From the NCBI GenBank assembly GCA_947495795.1, contig CANMAI010000004.1:309804-373803 (forward strand): a stretch of DNA of 64,000 nucleotides, read 5' to 3'. A program made the position numbers and the translations under genes. The notes below the pieces were generated by a model. It ran no database searches. It was not told the origin of the DNA and saw only the letters and a program-made list of their open reading frames with translations. Below are positions 1 through 9,180 of the stretch, piece by piece. The number at the start of each line of letters is the position of its first letter. Position 1 is the stretch's first letter. Source of the DNA: an uncultured Paracoccaceae bacterium. GTDB taxonomy: Bacteria; Pseudomonadota; Alphaproteobacteria; Rhodobacterales; Rhodobacteraceae.

Positions 1-217
1 ACAGGGGGCCTGTTTCGCGAAAAGCAGTGCAACCGCAAAGAATGCCAATATCAGCGAACCACCTGCTCCGTCGTGTTCCGCAATTGGCGCGCGGCAATAT
101 CCGGAGGGTTGCCCCCCTCCGGTGTGCTCCCGTCGATGACACCATGACACGCCGCTCCCAAGCCCACTGGCAATCTTGATCCAACCCTGCTTAAACATGC
201 CCGCCAGAGCAACAGGG

Positions 218-1468
218 ATGCGAGCCTTGGAAAAAACCGTCTCACGCGCGTTTGAAAAGATCGTCCGCGAAGGGGATCTGACGATCCACTACCCCTCCGG
301 CACCGTCCAGAAGCTGGGCGATGGCGATATCACCGCCACCGGCACCCCCGTGATCGCGCGCCTCACTTCGCCAAGGGCTGTCCGCCGTCTGGCGATGGAC
401 CCGCCGCTCGCAATCGGCGAAGTCTATATGGACGGCGAGATGGTTTTCGAGGCGGGCGACTTCTACAAGTTCATGACCATTCTCAAGAAGGGCGGCGTGA
501 ACAAGGGCTGGACGCCGGGGGCTGTCGTCAACCACATCTGGCGCTCCGCCAAATCCGGCATCCGCCAGCGCGCGGGCATCCAGCTCGCCCGCCGCAACAT
601 CGCGCATCACTACGACCTGTCAGAGGATCTCTTCCGCCTCTTTCTCGACGCGGACATGAACTATTCCTGCGCCTATTTCGAGCACGAGGGCCAAAGCCTC
701 GAAGACGCCCAGCGCGCCAAGCAGCGCCATATCGCGGCCAAGCTCCTCTCGCGACCGGGGGCCCGGACACTCGATATCGGCTCCGGCTGGGGCGGCATGG
801 GCCTCTATCTGGCCGAGATCTGCGAACATGACGTCACTGGCGTCACCCTGTCCATCGAACAGCAACGCGTCGCCAATGCCCGCGCAGCGGAGCGGGGGCT
901 GGCGGATCGGCTGCGCTTCAACCTTCAGGATTACCGAGAGGTGGAGGGGACATTCGACCACATCACCTCCATCGGAATGCTGGAGCATGTGGGCCTGCCG
1001 CAGCTCAGAACCTACTTCAAAACCGTGGCCCGGCTTCTGGACAAGCACGGCACCGCCCTCATCCACTCCATGGCCCAGCCCAAACGCCAGCCCTATGCCC
1101 AACCATTCGGCGACAAGTACATCTTTCCCGGCGGCTACATTCCCTCGCTCGCCGAGATCCTGCCCGCCGTGGAAGCCGCGGGCCTGCTGGTGAAAGACAT
1201 CGAGGTCCTGCCCATTCACTATGCCGAAACCTGCCGCCACTGGCGCGAACGCTTCCTCGCCAACCGCGAAGCGGTCCTGAAACTCTACGACGAACGCTTC
1301 ATCCGCATGTGGGAAACCTATCTGGTCGGCGCAGAAGTGTCCTTCCGCCACGACCGCATCTTCGTCGCCCATCTCCAGCTCTGCCGCCATCAGGATCGCG
1401 TTCCGATCCGGCGGGGCTGGATCGAAAAGGAAAAAGCCAAGCTGTCTGAAATAGAAACGAGTATTTGA
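218..1468 (+). CDS. cfa: Cyclopropane-fatty-acyl-phospholipid synthase
   Basis: Family role: transfers a methylene group from S-adenosylmethionine to cis double bonds of phospholipid acyl chains at the inner membrane, usually in stationary phase or under acid stress. The SAM-binding glycine motif DIGSGWGGMG lies near residue 185, preceded by the conserved segment YFEHEGQSLEDAQRAK near 150. The length of about 416 residues fits the family. The start is uncertain. I chose ATG 218 because the protein then begins just ahead of the conserved REGDLTIHYPSG segment; ATG 197 and TTG 176 are in frame, and none has a convincing ribosome-binding site. It is a single gene, followed by an accessory insert. 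Confidence 0.9.
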   Translation: MRALEKTVSRAFEKIVREGDLTIHYPSGTVQKLGDGDITATGTPVIARLTSPRAVRRLAMDPPLAIGEVYMDGEMVFEAGDFYKFMTILKKGGVNKGWTPGAVVNHIWRSAKSGIRQRAGIQLARRNIAHHYDLSEDLFRLFLDADMNYSCAYFEHEGQSLEDAQRAKQRHIAAKLLSRPGARTLDIGSGWGGMGLYLAEICEHDVTGVTLSIEQQRVANARAAERGLADRLRFNLQDYREVEGTFDHITSIGMLEHVGLPQLRTYFKTVARLLDKHGTALIHSMAQPKRQPYAQPFGDKYIFPGGYIPSLAEILPAVEAAGLLVKDIEVLPIHYAETCRHWRERFLANREAVLKLYDERFIRMWETYLVGAEVSFRHDRIFVAHLQLCRHQDRVPIRRGWIEKEKAKLSEIETSI

Positions 1469-1728
1469 AGTTCAAAAAAGTTCATCTTTACATGTAGATC
1501 GCAACATCTTCCCAAGAGAAACATCCGCCGATCAAGACCATTAAGACCCCCACCGCACGCATCGTCAGCAGCCATGAGAGAAATCGCCTCCGAAGATCTC
1601 ATCGCCCCGTGCACTCTCCGGGAAATGACACTGGAAGTGGGTATAGCAGAGCACATCTCTAAAATGCCCGCTTCACACCCGGCTCTATCAATCTTGGTAA
1701 AAAAGCGCTTCGCAAGATCGAAAGGACT
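1469..1728. other. Intergenic, A+T-richer left edge of accessory insert
   Basis: No recognised gene. A 57-codon open frame on the + strand (1574-1747) begins MREIASEDLIAPC and overlaps the start of the next gene. It could be a remnant, but I recognise no family. Composition changes here from the G+C-rich cfa to the more A+T-rich cassette that follows. Confidence 0.3.
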
Positions 1729-2859
1729 GTGCAGTGGTGGCTGGTAATCCTTGCCAGGAAATGCCCCACACAATATGGGAGATTGAATTGCATTTTAACC
1801 ACGTTGCTGACTTTGGGTTCAAACGACCAAGACGACTACTGGAAAGATGCCTCGCTGACAGAAGCGACGGATGATGCAATCGAGGTGCCGCCTGCGCTAA
1901 CGGTCCAGACCATCGAGGGCGTGGAGCCGCTTGACGACCAGTTCGGGGTTCTGGAACCCCTAACGGTGCCCTCATCCATCTGGGATGTGCTCTTTAGTCA
2001 ATCCGAGCAGATCGAAGGCCGCGTCAGCCAGCCCATTTATACCTATGCCATTGTCGATGCCGCCAAGGCAATGGGCCTCGTTGAGATGCTGGAGGCCTCC
2101 GGGCTGGATCACAGCTGTCTTTTTCAAGGCAAAGCCGCAGAGGAACTGCGTGACGTTGCACCCTATATCGTCAGGCTGGAGGAATCGAACGCCTTCACCC
2201 GAAACCTGTTCACCAAAGGCGATTCAGGATGGCAAATGTGGGACCGCAAACCTGGTATCTACTTGCGGTCACCGGCATCGCTGGGTGAGATAAGGAAGCA
2301 TTTTCGAAAGTTTACAAAGGTCCGTCGTGAAGATGGGAAGTGGTTCTATTTCCGTTTCTGGGATCGTGACGCGCAAGAGGCTATGGTCCATGCCGCGCGC
2401 GGCGCGTTGCCAGAGATGGAGAGGCTTTTTATCACAAGTTGCCAGAACCCGTTACTGTGCGCGTATCTTCCGTCCTTCAGTGCGATCATCACATCCGAGC
2501 GGATATGGGCGACGGATGCAGCCCCAACGGCCATCACCCCAAATGACTTTCTAGCAATGTTGTTGCAGATCATTAAACAACAACGGACGCATCGTGATCT
2601 GAGCGCGATTGCCAGCAAGATTGATGTGGGCACCGAAGACAGTGCCCTGATGGAACCGCTGGGAATGCTGTTCGACGCAGGGTTCACCAACAAGGCGCAA
2701 CTGTCGCAGCTTGGTCAGATCGAATTTGCATCACAGTTCAGATTTCTGCGACAGCCACATGTTTACGCGGTTATCCACTCGCAAGAGCCGCGCTATGCTG
2801 CCTTTGTTCGGCTGATGGATATGGCCACGTTACAGGAGCTTGTTCATGCCGCAGGATGA
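1729..2859 (+). CDS. DUF4123 type VI secretion effector adaptor
   Basis: The central part, roughly residues 95-220, matches the DUF4123 pattern: YAIVDAAKAMGL, a following SCLFQG segment, PYIVRLE, then GIYLRSPASLGEIRKHFRKFT and FRFWDRD. DUF4123 proteins (Tap/TEC) are cytoplasmic chaperones that load a toxic effector onto the VgrG spike of a type VI secretion system. The next gene starts inside this one, with a 14-base overlap, as expected for an adaptor-effector pair. No vgrG, PAAR or structural T6SS gene is in the window, so this is a detached module. The GTG start at 1729 is uncertain; the first ~30 residues look unlike protein of this family and a TTG near 1810 is an alternative. A+T content is higher than in flanking genes. 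Confidence 0.75.
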   Translation: MQWWLVILARKCPTQYGRLNCILTTLLTLGSNDQDDYWKDASLTEATDDAIEVPPALTVQTIEGVEPLDDQFGVLEPLTVPSSIWDVLFSQSEQIEGRVSQPIYTYAIVDAAKAMGLVEMLEASGLDHSCLFQGKAAEELRDVAPYIVRLEESNAFTRNLFTKGDSGWQMWDRKPGIYLRSPASLGEIRKHFRKFTKVRREDGKWFYFRFWDRDAQEAMVHAARGALPEMERLFITSCQNPLLCAYLPSFSAIITSERIWATDAAPTAITPNDFLAMLLQIIKQQRTHRDLSAIASKIDVGTEDSALMEPLGMLFDAGFTNKAQLSQLGQIEFASQFRFLRQPHVYAVIHSQEPRYAAFVRLMDMATLQELVHAAG

Positions 2860-3649
2860 TGCCGGAGCGTTTTTTGCACCCTGCGAACAGTCACTGACCG
2901 TTTTTCTGGGCGGCGCGGGCATGCGTGGCGGCTACAACGAAGAGTTCATGCAGGTGCTAAACGAAGCTGGTATCTGCCGCCCGGTTTACGGCAATTACGC
3001 TGGGCTTTGGGGGATCGCCGACAATCGCGGTATATTTGACATGCTGGCAGACGCATTATCGGTCCCCTTTGGAAACCAGCCTGCCACCCAACCTATTGGC
3101 AGGGAGCACTCTGAAGGCCGTGGTATTTGGGATGGGTTCAATCTAGAGCTGGAATCACTGTTGGGGCTCACCGACACGCGTGATCGTCTGGATTGGGAAG
3201 CACGAAACCAGACCGCATACAGCTATACTCTACCAGGCGTCGGTGTTGCCTACCCAGCTCCACCACAAAGCGACCGCTTCAATCTAATTGGGTATTCTTG
3301 GGGGGCAGCGGTCGCGGCACGAGTAGCATTGTTTTATGCAGCAAGTGGCGTTGAGGTAGACTTCCTTGGTCTGATTGGTGCACCCGTCAATGCAAGCTTG
3401 CTCGCAGAAGTCTAGGGTAGCCCCTACATCAAGACAGTAGCGGTCGTCGATCTTACTGAACATGGCGATGCAATCTATGCAGGAATGAGCGACGCGTCCC
3501 TGATTTTTCACGTGCCAAGAATTGCAAGTCAAATGCTGGTATCACCCGCGGGCACAGGGCATTTCTATTATTCTGACAGTGGAACACTGGAATCTCTTAC
3601 ACGTAAACGCCGCTTAATCGTGAATCTGATAGCGCAGGGTCTAGAGTGA
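2846..3649 (+). pseudogene. Serine-hydrolase (lipase-like) effector with in-frame amber stop
   Basis: The reading frame begins at ATG 2846 with AGGAG eight bases upstream and stops at TAG 3413-3415 after 189 residues. The same frame then stays open for 77 codons to TGA 3647-3649. The first part carries a GxSxG nucleophile elbow (GYSWG, Ser near residue 150). The part after the stop carries VVDLTEHGD and GHFYY, which fit the Asp and His of an alpha/beta-hydrolase triad. The amber codon thus separates Ser from its probable partners. Position after a DUF4123 adaptor and before a small membrane protein suggests a type VI lipase-type effector. Either it is an inactivated gene or TAG is read through; inactivation is the simpler reading. 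Confidence 0.7.
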
Positions 3650-3939
3650 CAAAAAGGATTTTCAAAGCAGGAATAATAACGGCAGCGATCATAACTGTCG
3701 GCCTCTTTGCGTATCCCGATTACACCCAAGATATGCTGTATGTCAGTCAACAGACCATTGGTGCCCTGTTTCTTGCAATTATGGCGAACTTCATGATCGC
3801 TGTTGGAGCTGGGATTTTTGCCAAAGGGAAAAGGACTGTTATTTTTCTTCAGGTGTTTTTTGTATCATTTGCCTTTACCGTTGTCGTGTTCCTTGCTGTC
3901 GGTTACTTCGCTAGTCTTGATTCTTGGCCAGACAACTGA
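3646..3939 (+). CDS. Small three-helix membrane protein, putative immunity protein
   Basis: A 97-residue protein with three predicted hydrophobic segments (about residues 8-24, 35-58 and 66-88). The GTG start overlaps the TGA of the frame continuing from the broken hydrolase by four bases (GTGA), indicating translational coupling to the full-length effector frame rather than to its truncated form. No family recognised. Position directly behind a putative type VI lipase effector, together with membrane location, suggests it protects the producer's own membrane or periplasm. The role is inferred from context only. Confidence 0.55.
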   Translation: MTKRIFKAGIITAAIITVGLFAYPDYTQDMLYVSQQTIGALFLAIMANFMIAVGAGIFAKGKRTVIFLQVFFVSFAFTVVVFLAVGYFASLDSWPDN

Positions 3940-3983
3940 ACCTCAGAATAGTCAACAAACGCTCCTTTTTGGGATAGGCTAAA

Positions 3984-3998
3984 ATCAATTTAATTGAT
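3984..3998. promoter_or_regulatory. Perfect 15-bp palindrome upstream of carB
   Basis: ATCAATT-T-AATTGAT, a 7-bp perfect inverted repeat around one base, in the 328-bp gap between the immunity-like gene and carB. It could be an operator or simply an A+T-rich chance palindrome. The remainder of the gap (3999-4267) shows no convincing gene; an 85-codon frame from 4044 overlaps carB and resembles nothing known. Confidence 0.3.
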
Positions 3999-4267
3999 GC
4001 AGCCAATAACCCCGTTCAAAAGCAAAGCGGTTGTTGAAGGTTTATGAAGCCGTGGCCCTTTGTGCCATCTGAAAGGCCACCAGCGAAGCCACTTCTTTGC
4101 AAAACAGTCATCAAGATGGCTTCAAAGCGCTCCTGCCATCGTTCGGAGCGTCTTAAGCACCTAATGTATCCGGCACACGCTGCAGAAACGGGCCTACCAC
4201 CCTTGCGCCGCCTCCATTTGCCCCGTATCACACCGCCAATTTGCGCGCGTCTCAGCCGGGGTGAACC

Positions 4268-7200
4268 ATGCCGAAAAGAACCGATATCCACTCCATCATG
4301 ATCATCGGTGCCGGCCCCATCATCATCGGTCAGGCCTGCGAGTTCGATTATTCCGGCGCCCAGGCCTGCAAGGCCCTGAGAGAGGAAGGCTACCGCGTCA
4401 TTCTTGTGAACTCGAACCCCGCCACGATCATGACGGATCCGGGCATGGCAGATGCCACCTATATCGAGCCGATCACGCCCGAAATGGTTGCCAAGATCAT
4501 CGAAAAGGAACGCCCCGACGCGCTCCTCCCAACCATGGGCGGCCAGACGGGCCTGAACACCGCGCTCGCCCTCGACGAGGATGGCACGCTGGAGAAGTTC
4601 AACGTCGAACTGATCGGTGCCAAACGTGCCGCGATCGAGATGGCGGAAGATCGCAAGCTCTTCCGCGAGGCGATGGACCGCCTCGGCATTGAAAACCCTG
4701 TCGCCACCATTGCCACCACGATGGAAGAATGCATGGAAGCCCTCGCCGATGTCGGCCTGCCCGCCATCATCCGCCCCGCCTTCACCATGGGCGGAACAGG
4801 CGGCGGCGTTGCCTATAACCGCGATGATTACGAGAAAATCTGTCGCTCCGGCCTCGATGCCTCACCCGTCAGCCAGATCCTGATAGACCAGAGCCTTCTC
4901 GGCTGGAAAGAATACGAGATGGAGGTGGTGCGCGACACCGCCGACAACGCCATCATCGTCTGCGCCATCGAAAACGTCGATCCAATGGGCGTCCATACCG
5001 GCGACAGCATCACCGTCGCCCCGGCCCTCACGCTGACGGACAAAGAATACCAGCGGATGCGCAACGCCTCCATCGCGGTCCTGCGCGAGATCGGCGTGGA
5101 AACCGGCGGCTCCAATGTCCAGTGGGCGGTGAACCCCGCCGATGGCCGCATGGTCGTGATCGAGATGAACCCGCGCGTGTCGCGAAGTTCCGCCCTGGCA
5201 TCGAAAGCCACCGGCTTCCCCATCGCCAAGGTCGCCGCAAAACTCGCCGTGGGCTACACGCTGGACGAACTCGACAACGATATCACCGGCGTCACCCCCG
5301 CAAGCTTCGAGCCCAGCATCGACTATGTCGTCACCAAGATCCCCCGCTTCGCATTCGAGAAATTCCCCGGCGCAAAAGACGACCTCACCACAGCGATGAA
5401 ATCCGTCGGCGAAGCGATGGCCATCGGCCGCACTATCCACGAATCCCTCCAGAAAGCCCTCCGCAGCCTGGAAACCGGCCTCACCGGTTTCAACGAGATT
5501 GCCATCGAAGGCCTTCCCGCGCCTGACAGCATCAAAACCATCCCCGGCGATCACCTCAGCGCTATCAAGGTCGGTACCGACGCGGATGCGCAGCAGGCCA
5601 TCGACAAGGGTGTTACCAAGGCCCTCGCCCTCCAGACCCCGGACCGCATCCGCGTCATCGCCGAAGCCATGCGCTTCGGCTTTTCCGATGACGAGATCAA
5701 CGAAATCACCAGCTTCGATCCCTGGTTCCTCGCCCGCATCCGCGAGATCATCGCAGAAGAGGAAAGCCTCCGCGCAAACGGCCTTCCGGTAACCGAACAG
5801 GCACTGCGCCGCCTCAAGATGCTCGGCTTCACCGATGCCCGCCTTGCAGAGCTGACTGCGCGGGACGAAGGACAGGTCCGCCGCGCCCGCCACAATCTCG
5901 GCGTCACAGCCGTCTTCAAACGGATCGACACCTGCGCTGCCGAATTCGAAGCCCAAACGCCCTACATGTATTCCACCTACGAAGCAGACGCAGGCGGCGA
6001 GGTTGAATGCGAGGCCCGCCCGACAGACCGCGAAAAAATCGTCATTCTCGGCGGTGGCCCCAACCGGATCGGCCAGGGCATCGAGTTCGACTATTGCTGC
6101 TGCCACGCCTGCTACGCCCTGACGGATGCGGGCTTTGAGACCATCATGGTCAACTGCAACCCCGAAACCGTCTCCACCGATTACGACACCTCCGACCGCC
6201 TCTATTTCGAGCCGCTTACGCTGGAACACGTGCTGGAGATCCTGCGGGTCGAGCAGGAAAACGGCACCCTCAAGGGCGTCATCGTCCAATACGGCGGCCA
6301 GACGCCCCTCAATCTCGCGCGGGGGCTCGAAGCCGAAGGCATCCCCATCCTCGGCACCACACCCGATGCCATCGACCTTGCCGAAGACAGGGAGCGCTTC
6401 CAGCAACTCCTCAACTCCCTCGGCCTCAAGCAACCGAAAAACGCCCTCGCCCGCAGCGCGGAAGAGGCGCGCAAGGTCGCCGAAACCATCGGCTACCCCC
6501 TCGTCATCCGCCCCTCCTACGTTCTCGGTGGCCGCGCGATGGAGATCGTCCACACCACAGCCCAGCTCGAACGCTACATCACCACGGCGGTAAACGTCTC
6601 CGGCGATAGCCCCGTTCTGCTCGATAGCTACCTCACCGGTGCCGTAGAGGTCGACGTAGACGCCATATCCGACGGCACAGAGGTCCATGTCGCAGGCGTC
6701 ATGGAACATATTGAAGAGGCAGGTGTCCACTCCGGCGATAGCGCCTGTTCCCTCCCGCCCTACTCCCTCAGCGACGCCATGATCGCCGAACTCAAAAGCC
6801 AAACCGAAAAGCTCGCACTCGGCCTGAACGTAAAAGGCCTCATGAATGTCCAGTTCGCCATCAAGGATGATGCAATCTACGTCCTCGAGGTTAACCCTCG
6901 CGCCTCCCGCACTGTACCCTTCGTCGCCAAGGCCACCGGCACCGCCGTCGCCGCAATCGCCGCCCGCGTCATGGCAGGGGAGCCGCTCTCCAACTTCACA
7001 TTCGATGCGCCGCCAAAGGCCTACGCCGTAAAGGAAGCCGTCCTCCCCTTCGCTCGCTTCCCCGGCGTCGATACCCTCCTCGGCCCCGAGATGCGCTCCA
7101 CCGGCGAAGTGATGGGATCAGACACGACATTCTCCCGCGCCTTCCTAAAGGCCCAGATGGGCGCAGGCACCAACCTGCCCACCTCCGGCACATGTTTCGT

Positions 7201-7597
7201 CTCGATCAAAGACGCAGACAAGGGCCCGATGATGGAAGAAGCCATTCGCACCGTGGCAGAACTCGGCTTCCACCTGCTGGCCACCGCAGGCACAGCCAAA
7301 TGGATTCACTCCCTCGGGCTGGAAGCGGAGAAGATCAACAAAGTCTACGAAGGCCGCCCGGACATCACAGACCGCCAGAAAGACGGCGGCGTGCAACTGA
7401 TCTTCAACACCACCGAAGGCACACAAGCCATCGAAGACAGCCGCGAAATCCGCTCAACAGCCCTCTACGACAAAACCCCCTACTACACGACAGCCGCCGG
7501 CAGCCGCGCCGCCGCCCGCGCGATGAAGGATATGGTGGAGGGCGGATTGGGTGTGATGGCGTTGCAGAGCTCTAATTATCAGCCAGAGGTTGAATAA
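4268..7597 (+). CDS. carB: Carbamoyl-phosphate synthase large subunit
   Basis: Makes carbamoyl phosphate from bicarbonate, ammonia (delivered by the CarA subunit) and two ATP, feeding pyrimidine and arginine synthesis. The 1109 residues show the duplicated ATP-grasp architecture: the first half opens [21 protein letters not shown] and the second half repeats it near residue 590 ([20 protein letters not shown]). Each half has its metal-ligand segment ([20 protein letters not shown] and [20 protein letters not shown]). The C-terminal ~140 residues form the MGS-like regulatory domain. The length is slightly above the E. coli protein, as usual in alphaproteobacteria. carA is not adjacent. Accessory A+T-rich inserts lie on both sides. 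Confidence 0.98.
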   Translation: MPKRTDIHSIMIIGAGPIIIGQACEFDYSGAQACKALREEGYRVILVNSNPATIMTDPGMADATYIEPITPEMVAKIIEKERPDALLPTMGGQTGLNTALALDEDGTLEKFNVELIGAKRAAIEMAEDRKLFREAMDRLGIENPVATIATTMEECMEALADVGLPAIIRPAFTMGGTGGGVAYNRDDYEKICRSGLDASPVSQILIDQSLLGWKEYEMEVVRDTADNAIIVCAIENVDPMGVHTGDSITVAPALTLTDKEYQRMRNASIAVLREIGVETGGSNVQWAVNPADGRMVVIEMNPRVSRSSALASKATGFPIAKVAAKLAVGYTLDELDNDITGVTPASFEPSIDYVVTKIPRFAFEKFPGAKDDLTTAMKSVGEAMAIGRTIHESLQKALRSLETGLTGFNEIAIEGLPAPDSIKTIPGDHLSAIKVGTDADAQQAIDKGVTKALALQTPDRIRVIAEAMRFGFSDDEINEITSFDPWFLARIREIIAEEESLRANGLPVTEQALRRLKMLGFTDARLAELTARDEGQVRRARHNLGVTAVFKRIDTCAAEFEAQTPYMYSTYEADAGGEVECEARPTDREKIVILGGGPNRIGQGIEFDYCCCHACYALTDAGFETIMVNCNPETVSTDYDTSDRLYFEPLTLEHVLEILRVEQENGTLKGVIVQYGGQTPLNLARGLEAEGIPILGTTPDAIDLAEDRERFQQLLNSLGLKQPKNALARSAEEARKVAETIGYPLVIRPSYVLGGRAMEIVHTTAQLERYITTAVNVSGDSPVLLDSYLTGAVEVDVDAISDGTEVHVAGVMEHIEEAGVHSGDSACSLPPYSLSDAMIAELKSQTEKLALGLNVKGLMNVQFAIKDDAIYVLEVNPRASRTVPFVAKATGTAVAAIAARVMAGEPLSNFTFDAPPKAYAVKEAVLPFARFPGVDTLLGPEMRSTGEVMGSDTTFSRAFLKAQMGAGTNLPTSGTCFVSIKDADKGPMMEEAIRTVAELGFHLLATAGTAKWIHSLGLEAEKINKVYEGRPDITDRQKDGGVQLIFNTTEGTQAIEDSREIRSTALYDKTPYYTTAAGSRAAARAMKDMVEGGLGVMALQSSNYQPEVE

Positions 7598-7614
7598 AAA
7601 CCGATCCTTGCTAC

Positions 7615-7965
7615 ATGGAGCTGAGTACATTTAGATATAGGCTCCCTAGAATGACACTGATACGTGAGAGAGACTTGATAATTCCTGCACTTAGAGCTGC
7701 TGCAAATAAGAGCGATCAAGAAATTACGACTGGCGACTTGATAGGTCTTCTTGAAGTAGAATTCGAGCCAAGCGGTAGAGATGCAGACATCTTGGACGGT
7801 CGCAACGATACTCACTTTAGTCAGAAAGTACGCAATCTGATCTCACATAGGGATTCCAGCACAAGCATGTTTAGCAAAGGGTATGCTGTTTACAATAAGG
7901 AAAGAGAGTCGATCTCCATCACTAAAAGGGGTTTAGACTTTCTCACTCAAGTGCCTGATGAGTAG
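7615..7965 (+). CDS. Winged-helix protein, restriction-system-like
   Basis: A 116-residue protein. After an N-terminal stretch, RERDLIIPALRAAANK, TTGDLIGLLEVEF, SQKVRNLISHR and KGYAVYNKERESISITKRG resemble the winged-helix domain found at the N-terminus of Mrr-like restriction proteins and in small regulators beside DNA methyltransferases. No nuclease domain is present. An alternative start is ATG 7651. It is convergent with, and overlaps by 19 bases, the methyltransferase gene on the other strand. Both genes are clearly more A+T-rich than carB, suggesting joint acquisition. The function (regulator or a reduced restriction component) is inferred. Confidence 0.5.
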   Translation: MELSTFRYRLPRMTLIRERDLIIPALRAAANKSDQEITTGDLIGLLEVEFEPSGRDADILDGRNDTHFSQKVRNLISHRDSSTSMFSKGYAVYNKERESISITKRGLDFLTQVPDE

Positions 7966-8549
7966 CGTGCCTTAAAGCCGGGTTGGATCCAATTTAGTTC
8001 ACAGCTACCAAGTGCGTCTTTGTCCCATACAAACCAAGCATAGGCCGTTGTTCCACTTCCCTTTTTTACGGCGCCGGCGGGATAGAAAGTTATGCGTTCG
8101 CTAAAAACCCAAACACGTGAAGGCGGGACTTCTGTGAATATGGTTCTTTGCCTGTTCACGCCTTCCAAAAAAGCCAACCTGAGCAGTAGTGCAAACTTTG
8201 AACTTGCTGCTTTCACTCCAGACCTCACAAAACCTTCAGCAGAGTTATAAGGTGGGTTTGTAACTATATTTTGGGAAATCCTGTTCGGGCTTAGAAAATC
8301 GACACCAGCCTCTCCATAACCACGGTCATACAGATCCGAGCTGAAAACCTTCTCTCCAGTCTTTTCTAGCACTGATGACATTGCTCCGTCGCCACATGCA
8401 CATTCCCAAATATCGCCCACAAACTTTTCACTCTCGATTAGAGCGTATGTCGCCCATTTAGGCGTCGGAAAGTAGTCAGGACCGCTTAAATCCGCAAACC
8501 GCTTGTTGGTAGGTTTGTAGCTACCGTTTATTTGATACGTTGCATCCAT
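7947..8549 (-). CDS. Small SAM-dependent DNA adenine methyltransferase
   Basis: A 200-residue protein with class I methyltransferase signatures: WECACGDGAMSS (motif I, SAM binding, near residue 48) and TNPPYNSAEGFV (motif IV, the catalytic NPPY of amino-methyltransferases acting on N6-adenine or N4-cytosine, near residue 97). The N-terminal DYFPTPKWATYALIE segment is typical of phage-type orphan methyltransferases, which lack a large target-recognition domain. The gene is in the A+T-rich insert after carB, tail to tail with the winged-helix gene. No restriction endonuclease is recognisable, so it is either an orphan or part of a minimal system. The recognition site cannot be predicted. Confidence 0.7.
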   Translation of the reverse strand: MDATYQINGSYKPTNKRFADLSGPDYFPTPKWATYALIESEKFVGDIWECACGDGAMSSVLEKTGEKVFSSDLYDRGYGEAGVDFLSPNRISQNIVTNPPYNSAEGFVRSGVKAASSKFALLLRLAFLEGVNRQRTIFTEVPPSRVWVFSERITFYPAGAVKKGSGTTAYAWFVWDKDALGSCELNWIQPGFKARYSSGT

Positions 8550-8567
8550 GCGAAAACTATAACAGAA

Positions 8568-8777
8568 TCAAATGGTTATGCAATATGCCTTAAGTGATTC
8601 AAAAGATTCGCCTTTTTTAAATTCACATTTTGTACACCCACAATGCGCCACTAGGGATCGACAGTAATTTTCGACCTTCCGTTCGTCTACTTCGGCTCCC
8701 TGCCAACCAGCCCGATGGTGCCTTGCCACGCTTAACATGCAATGAGCACAGGCGGTATCCGGTAGGTAGGGCGACAA
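8568..8777 (-). CDS. Small cysteine-rich hypothetical protein
   Basis: An open frame of up to 69 codons ending 18 bases before the methyltransferase start, on the same strand. It contains six cysteines, among them CAHC near the start and HCGCTKC near the end, a spacing that could bind zinc. The start is uncertain: TTG 8777 has AGGAG too close, and ATG 8738 lies downstream. It may be a co-transcribed partner of the methyltransferase or a chance frame. No family recognised. Confidence 0.3.
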   Translation of the reverse strand: MSPYLPDTACAHCMLSVARHHRAGWQGAEVDERKVENYCRSLVAHCGCTKCEFKKGESFESLKAYCITI

Positions 8778-8944
8778 ACTCCTGAGCTAAAGTTATATAG
8801 TCTCGATCCATTCGGTCACTGACCTAAGTTACAATGGCCGCAAGTGATGTGCTGCGTTCGTGCTAGGAGCAGCACTCTTTCCGCTTCCCTCCAACTTCTC
8901 TCTCCGCTACGCAACCCCATCGAGCCCAAAACCCGGAGAGCCCA

Positions 8945-9019
8945 ATGCGCCCCCTTCTTGCCCTCACACTCCTCCTCGCCCTCACCGCCTGCGGTGTGCC
9001 CCTCATTCCGATCATCTGA
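8945..9019 (+). CDS. 24-residue lipoprotein
   Basis: A very short gene with ATG 8945 preceded by a good ribosome-binding site (GGAGAG, four bases away) and ended by TGA 9017-9019. The product is almost entirely a lipoprotein signal: MRPLLALTLLLALTAC, with LTAC as lipobox, then only eight residues after the modified cysteine (GVPLIPII). After processing, a nine-residue lipopeptide would remain on the membrane. The signal-like structure and the ribosome-binding site support it as real. The function is unknown. Confidence 0.6.
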   Translation: MRPLLALTLLLALTACGVPLIPII

Positions 9020-9180
9020 GGCATATCCGAAATCCATTACCTCTCGGGTAATCATTTCCGTTACCTCCCCGCCAAAACCGCCGGGGAGCCCGAAAACGCG
9101 CCCGTTTTCGGAAATTTTGCACTCCCAAACCGGTACCAAAACCATACCAAATCCAGCCTTCCGCAAAGGCCTGTCTGCGC

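Noticed and set aside
1..175. Minus-strand frame open to the left edge with a hydrophobic stretch, and a CCGGAGGG/CCCTCCGG hairpin at 101-122
   Set aside because: Too short and without a convincing start; could be the first codons of a gene outside the window, but cannot be supported. The hairpin has no T-run.
1390..1773. 127-codon minus-strand frame between cfa and the DUF4123 gene
   Set aside because: Overlaps both real genes and has no protein-like pattern or ribosome-binding site.
4044..4301. 85-codon plus-strand frame upstream of carB
   Set aside because: Overlaps the carB start in a different frame and resembles no protein.
4862..6802. 646-codon minus-strand frame inside carB
   Set aside because: Shadow frame caused by high G+C codon bias opposite a certain gene.
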